Assembly (NCBI GenBank): GCA_017303475.1
Contig: JAFLBO010000011.1
Span: forward strand, 124,001 to 188,000
From: Chitinophagales bacterium
Lineage (GTDB): Bacteria; Bacteroidota; Bacteroidia; Chitinophagales; Saprospiraceae
Reading direction: 5' to 3'
Length of the DNA stretch: 64,000 nt
Of this stretch, positions 58,377 to 64,000 are shown piece by piece. The translations under genes were made by a program, and so were the position numbers. The notes beneath the pieces are model-generated. The model had not been told where the DNA came from, ran no database searches, and saw only the letters and a list, made by a program, of their open reading frames with translations. How positions within the stretch are numbered: position 1 is the first letter of the stretch; each line of letters starts with the position of its first letter.

Positions 58377-59807
58377 TTACACTTCTTCAGCCAAAACAGT
58401 TTCCATTCCGGCGCCTTGTTCCTGCTCTGCCTTGGCCTTCGCTGTCACCTCCTCTACAATCTTGTGGAACTCCTCAGAAGTCACCGACTTATCCTGCAAA
58501 GTCACCTGTTCACGAAGAGCCTCCAACAACTTATCAGATTCCAGCTCCCTGCGGGTGCCTTCTACGTCTTTTTCGTCTTTCATCAAACGTTCTACGCTGC
58601 TGGCAATGATATGATCCGGCAAATCAGCCTGGAAATACTGACGAACACGACGGCCGTATTCTGCTTTCAAATCAGCTTCTGTAACCTGAATGCCATACTC
58701 CGCCATCAGGTCGTCGCGAATGATAGACCAGCGAAGGTTATCCGCAAACGCCGAGAACTCTTGCTCAATCTGAGCGGCTGAAAGTTTGCCCTGATTGGTT
58801 ACAGCCAGCCAGCGCTTCAGGAATTTTTCAGGAAGTTCAATACGGTTCAATTCCAGCAGACGCTCCTGAAGGGAACGGAAAAGCAAAGCATTGGACCGTA
58901 CATCATAGAATTGCAAAATGCCTTCTTTCAGCTTTTCTACCGCTTCTTCCTTGGAAGAAACACTGCCGCCAAAATACCCCTGGAAAAACTCCTCATCCAG
59001 ATCAGCATCGCCGGTGCGGCTCACTTCTTCGATCACACCTTCAAACCAATCGCCCACTGCCCGGTCGTCGTTGTCGGGCAAGGTCAGGATGTATTTGCGG
59101 TACATGTCGTCGTTGGCATGGTTTTCCACACCGCGGGCATTGAAACGGATGGTATCGCCGGTTTTGCGTTTCAACAGTTCAGCTTTCAGGTCTTCATCTG
59201 CCACGTTTTTCATAAAGAAAGTCATGGTAGCCTCCCAGCCGTCTGCTTTCACGGCGCCTTTTTCAGATTCCAGTTCTTTGGCGGCAATACGCAGGATATC
59301 GTTGTCTTCGATGCCATCTGTAGGATTGCTGCGTTTGCCCATGCGCTTGCGGGCGTATTGCAGATCTTCTTCGGCCAGCTCATCGAGGTTGCTCACCGTC
59401 AGACGCTCGTAGGTATGACTCTTATCAATACCTTGAATATCAAATTGGGGCACAAAACCCACTTCATAATCAATCACATACTCCGGATCAGGATTGCTGA
59501 TATTGAAGGAGTATTTCACCTGCTGATCCTCAGCCGGCAATGGCTGTCCCAATACATTGAGATTGGTTTCGCGGAGGTACTGAATCAGCGCTTCGCTGAA
59601 CAGGTCGTTCAGGGTTTCACTGAAAATGGAAGTGCCGTACATTTTCTTGAGATAATCCATCGGAACCTGGCCAGGACGGAAGCCTTTTACAGGCATGCGT
59701 TGACGCACTTTCTTAAGCTCGGCATCAAGCTTCGGCTTCAGCTCATCGCGGGTAATCGTAACTGTGAGGATAGCGCTACAATTGTCAATGTCTTTACGGA
59801 CAACCAT
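58377..59807 (-). CDS. tig: Trigger factor (ribosome-associated chaperone)
   Basis: 476 residues from MVVRKDIDNCSAILTVTITR. Ribosome-binding loop KGFRPGQVPMDYLKKMYG near residues 40-58 (GFRxGxxP signature). The PPIase-like middle domain (about 150-240) is degenerate, as usual in Bacteroidota. The helical C-terminal domain ends in an acidic tail AGMETVLAEEV. It holds nascent chains. Longer upstream codons have no family similarity. Confidence 0.9.
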   Translation of the reverse strand: MVVRKDIDNCSAILTVTITRDELKPKLDAELKKVRQRMPVKGFRPGQVPMDYLKKMYGTSIFSETLNDLFSEALIQYLRETNLNVLGQPLPAEDQQVKYSFNISNPDPEYVIDYEVGFVPQFDIQGIDKSHTYERLTVSNLDELAEEDLQYARKRMGKRSNPTDGIEDNDILRIAAKELESEKGAVKADGWEATMTFFMKNVADEDLKAELLKRKTGDTIRFNARGVENHANDDMYRKYILTLPDNDDRAVGDWFEGVIEEVSRTGDADLDEEFFQGYFGGSVSSKEEAVEKLKEGILQFYDVRSNALLFRSLQERLLELNRIELPEKFLKRWLAVTNQGKLSAAQIEQEFSAFADNLRWSIIRDDLMAEYGIQVTEADLKAEYGRRVRQYFQADLPDHIIASSVERLMKDEKDVEGTRRELESDKLLEALREQVTLQDKSVTSEEFHKIVEEVTAKAKAEQEQGAGMETVLAEEV

Positions 59808-59880
59808 GTGGTAAAAAGTAAATTGATCTGTGTAAAAAAATGGAATGAATGGGCGTGAAAACCACTTCAATAAAAAAGAG

Positions 59881-60008
59881 AGGGTGTCTCAAAAGTAATT
59901 TTTATCGCAGAGGCGCGGAGGCGCAGAGGTTTAAATGATTGATTTTCAATCCCTCTGCGTCTCCGCGCCTCTGCGGTAAAAATAAATCAGCGACTTTTGA
60001 GACACCAT
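59881..60008. repeat. Composite inverted repeat: GGGTGTCTCAAAAGT ends around a GCAGAGGCG core
   Basis: Outer arms GGGTGTCTCAAAAGT (about 59882-59896) and ACTTTTGAGACACC (about 59993-60006). Inside are TTTTTATCGCAGAGGCGCGG and its inverse CCGCGCCTCTGCGGTAAAAA; the loop is around AATGATTGATTTTCAAT. The outer arms look like IS/MITE termini, and the inner arms belong to the same family as 32495-32593. It lies between tRNA-Leu and tig. Confidence 0.88.
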
Positions 60009-60058
60009 CTCCTGAAATCAGATGAGTCATGACTTTTCATCAAACCATCTTATTGAAG

Positions 60059-60140
60059 TGCGGGCGGAGGGACTCGAACCCCCATGCCTCGCGGCGCCAG
60101 ATCCTAAGTCTGGTACGTCTACCAATTTCGCCACGCCCGC
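60059..60140 (-). tRNA. tRNA-Leu(UAG)
   Basis: Minus strand, 82 nt without encoded CCA. Acceptor GCGGGCG / CGCCCGC pairs at the ends with an A discriminator. The anticodon arm CCAGA-CTTAGGA-TCTGG gives anticodon UAG. The variable arm CGCCGCGAGGCA is long (class II), and the T-arm GGGGGTTCGAGTCCCTC is standard. It reads CUN leucine codons. Confidence 0.96.
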
Positions 60141-60283
60141 TTTTTCGCCGAAAACCTGCCCTAAACAGCAGATATCCTGAATTTGTTTCGTAACACTTCC
60201 CGTGGGAAGGCCGAAAAGGGACGCAAAAGTATGGAGTTCTGTGCGAAAAACAAGTAAAAACTTTAAAATATTCAAAAGAGGTT

Positions 60284-61477
60284 TCAATCCACCACCTTGC
60301 ACTCTACGCGCCGGTTTTTACGGCGCTGCTCATCGGTAAAATTAGGCACTGCCGGCTGGTGCTCTCCATAACCCTTCCAGCGCAATTGCTTTTCAGGCAC
60401 CCCTTGTTCCAGGATAGCCTGAAATACTGTTTGAGCCCGTTTTTCCGAAAGAGTCAGGTTGGCAGTATCATCGCCCACATCGTCGGTATGCCCCCCGATT
60501 TCGAATTGCAATGAGGGGTACTTTTTAAGCACCTCCACCAATTTACGGATAGCTGTAGCCGCCTCCGGGCGCAAACCAGACTGCCCGGAATCAAACAGCA
60601 GCACATCGGGCATCACATAGTTCCTGTCTACCAGGATAGATTGCTCAATAGCCGCATTGGGATCTTCCACAAGCGAAAAATCATCGAAAAGATAGTAGGC
60701 AATACGTTTGTTCTTTTTCCAGAATTCCAGCTGTTGGTTTTGCTCTTCCAGCGCTTGCCTTGCCTCATCACTCATATTGATCCGTGTAACGGCATCTGAA
60801 TAAAAATTACCAAATAAGAAGTGCTTTAAGCCGCTTTTTTCAGCAGTATACGCCATAGAAATCTTACGCCATTGTCCGCGGGTTTCTATGATTTGTTCCA
60901 GATTTACCTGCGGTTTTACCGGAAAATCGAGCTGACTAAGCATGAAATTTTCTCTGGGATTGATCGGGCTATCGGAAAAGTAAACGCCAAAATTGCCGCA
61001 ATACACCTGGGAGACCTTAGAAGAGCGGCGATAAATTTCATTCAAATGTTGCACCCCGAGCGAATCGTTGGCGTACACCCAGAAACTAAAGCGGTAAGTT
61101 TTGCCTTTTTCCAGAGGCCTGCTCAAAGTACCCTGAATGAGTTCATGGTAATCAAACCCGAATTGGCCGTCCTGAAATGGGTGATACATGATCAGGCCCA
61201 TCATCCGGGAGCCCTTGTGAGGCTTGGGAAAGTTTGGGCAACCCGCCAGGGTATCGTACTGCAACAAATCGGGGGTTTGCACCTCAAAGGTTGTCCAGCT
61301 TTCGCAGGCAGTGTTGGCAATTTGGCTGGAACCGGAAAACTGACAGGATTTAGGAGGAGTGAGCCACACTCCGGCTTTTTTGGCAGGTTGACGCTCAAAA
61401 CTGCCGTTGATGATGAGGTTTTGAGCTAAAATCGGCAGCTTGCCCAGCAGTATAAGACAAACAATAAAATGACGCAT
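60284..61477 (-). CDS. OmpA-family protein with N-terminal carbohydrate-binding-like domain
   Basis: 397 residues with signal MRHFIVCLILLGKLPILAQ. The N-terminal LIINGSFERQPAKKAG...YRFSFWVYANDSLG resembles secreted CBM-like/discoidin-type beta-sandwich domains. The C-terminal about 110 residues are an OmpA peptidoglycan-binding domain: LLFDSGQSGLRPEA, FEIGGHTDDVGDDTANLTLS, VPEKQLRWKGYGEHQPAVPN, RRKNRRVECKVVD. It probably anchors the outer membrane to peptidoglycan while exposing the N-terminal domain. Confidence 0.88.
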   Translation of the reverse strand: MRHFIVCLILLGKLPILAQNLIINGSFERQPAKKAGVWLTPPKSCQFSGSSQIANTACESWTTFEVQTPDLLQYDTLAGCPNFPKPHKGSRMMGLIMYHPFQDGQFGFDYHELIQGTLSRPLEKGKTYRFSFWVYANDSLGVQHLNEIYRRSSKVSQVYCGNFGVYFSDSPINPRENFMLSQLDFPVKPQVNLEQIIETRGQWRKISMAYTAEKSGLKHFLFGNFYSDAVTRINMSDEARQALEEQNQQLEFWKKNKRIAYYLFDDFSLVEDPNAAIEQSILVDRNYVMPDVLLFDSGQSGLRPEAATAIRKLVEVLKKYPSLQFEIGGHTDDVGDDTANLTLSEKRAQTVFQAILEQGVPEKQLRWKGYGEHQPAVPNFTDEQRRKNRRVECKVVD

Positions 61478-61611
61478 TTAATAGAGATTTGGGGTAAGAA
61501 CGAAACCACTTTGCCTAAAATTGCCGTGACATTGGAACTTGCCGTACTGGCCCCGGCGAGAAAACCCCAACTGTACGCATAGAGGAAGGTAATGGAGTTT
61601 TAGACAAGTGC

Positions 61612-63132
61612 TTAGTGGATAATCACTACCTTTTGCCTGGCGACAACCTTACCTTCGTCCATCATGACTACTGTATAAAGACCATTTGGCAGATGAATGG
61701 TGGAAAAAACAGTGATTGTTTGCCCCTGCGGGATCGTGTATTCCTCCAAAGTGCCAGTCAGGCCAATAATCCGCAGTTGAGCGCTTTTTTCTCCTGCACG
61801 TCTCGTTATTTGCAGGGTTTGATTAGCAGGGTTGGGAAACACCTCTATCTCCCCCATTTCTTCAACCGACTCCACTGCCGAAATCAGACAATCTAAGCTG
61901 TCCATACAGCCATTGGCCGAAACCTTGACGATCCAGCCCACAAACTTGTCGTCAATATCCCCTTTGCCTCCGGCTACCACACTACCACTGGAGAGCAACC
62001 CTACTCCGCCATACGCATACTCACCGGTAGCATTCATACCCGGCGGCGCATTGTCTGCCCTCGACCACAGACTGTCGCCCTGTGCCGAAAACTTGTACAG
62101 CCAGCCTCCCCAGTCGTCAGAAGGCATACTAAAGTCTCCGTAAGAGGTACGCTGACCGGCTAAGAGGTAATGGCCGTCAGGGGTGGCGGTCATGTCGTAA
62201 ACCCCATTGTAATTAGAAGAGCTGGGGCCAATATGCTTGAACCATTCATACTGGAGGGATTCATTGAATTTCATCAGGCAAATCTGCACCTTGCTGCCCC
62301 AGGGGCCTTCACCCCAATAAGTGCGGCCATGCGCAATTACTCCACCATCAGGGGTGGTGAGCATACCTCTGATCACTAAAAAATCAGGGCTTTGGGGGCC
62401 TATCCAGGTGTTAATTACCGTTCCGTTGCTGTCTATGACCCAGATACCGGCTTTGATAATGGAGGAATTATTAAAATCTGGTCCAACTGACCCTCCGATA
62501 ATGAATTGATTTTCATCTGTCTGAGAAATACAGGTAATAATTTCATCTTTTGTTAATTCACCATAATATTTTTCCCACAACAAATTGCCATGTTTGTCAA
62601 CCCTTCTCACAAAGCCATCCTGTTTTAAGTTGGAACGCTGCGCCGACCCTGCAATCATAAAACCACCATCCGGCATCTCCAGCAATTGTTCATAAAATTC
62701 ATTTTTATTGTCCCCAATTGGATATTCAAAAATGGACTGAACCTCCAAGGCTGTATTGATCTGAATGATTTGATAGGCATTCCTGCCAAAAACAAACACC
62801 GGAAAGGCGATAAAATCTTTGGAAGTATGAAGGATGTTTCCAAATAGAAAACTCATCGTTAAAAATTCATCCAAGGAATCCCGATACAGTTTAGTTTTGA
62901 TGATATTTCCAAAAGTATCTGTTTTGGTCATCAAGACTTGTTGAGGAGAGGGTACTTCTGTTGAGTCATAAGCTACTCCGACAGCAAAAATGGTATCATT
63001 TGCTACAATAATGCGTGAAAACATATCTACCCCCGGGTATTGCTGATAGACCTTGTTAAATCCGAGTTGAGCTTCCAAACTGCTCAAATGGAATAATACT
63101 ATTGCAACAAATATTAAGAAAAAATGCTTCAT
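61612..63132 (-). CDS. T9SS cargo protein with WD/PQQ-like repeats and type A sorting domain
   Basis: 506 residues from MKHFFLIFVAIVLFHLSSLE (signal). The body has propeller-like blades (DGGFMIAGSAQRSNLKQDGF, LLTTPDGGVIAHGRTYWGEG, DGHYLLAGQRTSYGD). The C-terminal 80 residues are a type IX secretion type A sorting domain (EVFPNPANQTLQITRRAGEK...GLYTVVMMDEGKVVARQKV). Its last 80 residues are nearly the same as those of the next gene. It is a secreted or surface-attached protein of unknown activity. Confidence 0.88.
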   Translation of the reverse strand: MKHFFLIFVAIVLFHLSSLEAQLGFNKVYQQYPGVDMFSRIIVANDTIFAVGVAYDSTEVPSPQQVLMTKTDTFGNIIKTKLYRDSLDEFLTMSFLFGNILHTSKDFIAFPVFVFGRNAYQIIQINTALEVQSIFEYPIGDNKNEFYEQLLEMPDGGFMIAGSAQRSNLKQDGFVRRVDKHGNLLWEKYYGELTKDEIITCISQTDENQFIIGGSVGPDFNNSSIIKAGIWVIDSNGTVINTWIGPQSPDFLVIRGMLTTPDGGVIAHGRTYWGEGPWGSKVQICLMKFNESLQYEWFKHIGPSSSNYNGVYDMTATPDGHYLLAGQRTSYGDFSMPSDDWGGWLYKFSAQGDSLWSRADNAPPGMNATGEYAYGGVGLLSSGSVVAGGKGDIDDKFVGWIVKVSANGCMDSLDCLISAVESVEEMGEIEVFPNPANQTLQITRRAGEKSAQLRIIGLTGTLEEYTIPQGQTITVFSTIHLPNGLYTVVMMDEGKVVARQKVVIIH

Positions 63133-63148
63133 CAGATGCAAAAAAAAA

Positions 63149-63195
63149 GACAGGATCAAGGCCGATGCCCATAAGGGGATAGCTTTGATCCTGTC
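63149..63195 (-). terminator. Terminator downstream of the gene at 63205
   Basis: GACAGGATCAA and its inverse (TTGATCCTGTC) pair around about 25 bases; a run of eight or more T follows on the minus strand (A run at 63140-63148). Confidence 0.8.
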
Positions 63196-63204
63196 AAGTG
63201 AACT

Positions 63205-64000
63205 TTAGTGTAAGATCATCAACTTTTGCCGGGCAGCTATTTTACCCTCTTCCACTAATGTAACTATATACATGCCGTTGGGCAAATGCGAAACAGAAAG
63301 GGTAGTACTGTTTTGTCCTTGCGGGATCGTGAATTCCTCTAAAGTACCAGTCAGGCCAATAATCCGTAATTGTGCGCCTATAACTCCAGTACTTCTGGTA
63401 ATTTGCACGGTTTGATTAGCCGGATTGGGAGAAATAGTTATCTGGTTACCGTGCTCTTCATTGGCAGATTTACGTATTTTTCCACCGGGAGTATCGCGCT
63501 CTTCTGTACCGTTACAATCGGCGTACAAACGGCGGTCATTTTGGTAAAGCAGGCTTCTTGCCAGTGCTCCTGCACCAGAGCAATGGGTACCCCAATGAGA
63601 TTCCAGAGTATCCAAAACAGGCTTCGGCAAAGCATTTACAGCCATGTTTTGGGAAAGCGCCGGAAATACCGTTGAGAGAACACTAATGGTCTGATTATGT
63701 GCCTCGAGCACGTCGCCACTGAGATTGTATTGGGTGGGGAGATTACTCAGCAGGCTATTTGCAGTGGAAAAATTCCCGCTGAAAAAATGATGTTGTGCCA
63801 ATTGCATATCAGCATCGTAGGTGTCTAAATGGCCCAGCCAAACCAATACGGAATCTTTGCTGGCGCCTACCGTATCCAAAGCATGATGCATTATTATTTT
63901 ATTCCCCAATTGATCCAGATTCCTGCGCAGCGTATTGATGGAAATAGCCTCTGAATGAATTTGTGTTGAATTGGTTAAGGCGGGAAAAGCCGTCATTTTA
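63205..64000 (-). CDS. T9SS cargo protein, C-terminal part (5' end off the window)
   Basis: The reading frame is open to the right window edge; the first internal Met (63996) has an upstream AAA codon and no signal peptide, so the protein continues beyond the window. Visible content: an alpha-rich segment (FSGNFSTANSLLSNLPTQYN) and the type A T9SS sorting domain ISPNPANQTVQITRSTG...AQLRIIGLTGTLEE...GMYIVTLVEEGKIAARQ. Its sorting domain is closely related to that of the next gene downstream. Confidence 0.85.
   Translation of the reverse strand, partial: KMTAFPALTNSTQIHSEAISINTLRRNLDQLGNKIIMHHALDTVGASKDSVLVWLGHLDTYDADMQLAQHHFFSGNFSTANSLLSNLPTQYNLSGDVLEAHNQTISVLSTVFPALSQNMAVNALPKPVLDTLESHWGTHCSGAGALARSLLYQNDRRLYADCNGTEERDTPGGKIRKSANEEHGNQITISPNPANQTVQITRSTGVIGAQLRIIGLTGTLEEFTIPQGQNSTTLSVSHLPNGMYIVTLVEEGKIAARQKLMILH

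Overview
The window is chromosomal DNA from a Bacteroidota bacterium, most likely Saprospiraceae-like (the family is inference). The phylum call rests on several signs: two proteins with type IX secretion (T9SS) C-terminal sorting domains, a 2036-residue repeat protein ending in the gliding-motility-associated (CHU_C/type B) sorting domain, a Sec-dependent clade II NosZ, and promoters that repeatedly show the Bacteroidetes -7 box TAnnTTTG. No phage, plasmid, CRISPR or intact transposase gene was seen. The mobile DNA is limited to short non-coding inverted-repeat elements.

Layout. 1-5.5 kb (minus strand): aromatic catabolism, with the phenylacetyl-CoA epoxidase genes paaA-paaB-paaC (paaC cut by the window edge), then hppD and hmgA of the tyrosine/homogentisate route, then a ceramidase-like membrane protein. 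5.7-9.4 kb (plus): a YceI protein, an outer-membrane porin-like barrel, a second YceI and a small membrane protein, with a 0.5 kb GTCATTT-type repeat block in the middle. 9.5-17.9 kb: an Rrf2 regulator diverging from a complete nitrous-oxide reduction operon: cytochrome c - nosZ - a membrane domain/NosL fusion - haem-binding protein - nosD - fasciclin lipoprotein - nosF - nosY. 18-26 kb: corA, a GH20 hexosaminidase, a CopD-like protein plus ric (di-iron Fe-S repair protein) diverging from a second NsrR-like Rrf2 regulator, and the B12-dependent ribonucleotide reductase nrdJ. 26-37 kb: mostly minus-strand housekeeping and stress genes: OsmC, a split APH-like/AAA pair, hemN, tryptophanase, and a six-gene run macro domain - DoxX-like - queD - deoD - U32/TrhP-like - ferredoxin. 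A truncated hsp20 remnant still carries its promoter. 37-45 kb: an EAD11-WG conflict-type protein, a bacterial voltage-gated cation channel with a TLEGW filter, and the giant surface protein. 45-53 kb: uvrC, a small lipoprotein, a YgiD-like dioxygenase, and a BlaI / DUF6624-like / M56-peptidase-GldM fusion operon behind two BlaI-type operators. 53-64 kb: two paralogous barrel proteins, two tandem di-haem peroxidases, clpP, tig, tRNA-Leu, an OmpA-family protein and two T9SS cargo proteins.

Two patterns join the genes. First, four promoters (YceI/porin, nos operon, osmC, hsp20 remnant) carry TGAC-N4-GTCA-like (5-4-5, Crp/Fnr-type) dyads whose centres lie 29.5-30.5 bases before the first base of the -7 box. 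The YceI and nos promoters also have a second site exactly 22 bases further upstream. This suggests one low-oxygen or NO regulon; a separate NsrR-type 11-1-11 dyad sits between ric and its regulator. Second, many gene junctions hold long inverted repeats with several unrelated arm families (GTGTTTGA arrays, GCAGAGGCG, GACCTATAAGG, GGGTGACTG cores, GGACGTTGG, GTCATTT arrays, CACAAAGGC). These often abut or overlap stop codons. Their repeated architecture despite different arm sequences is the most unusual structural feature here.
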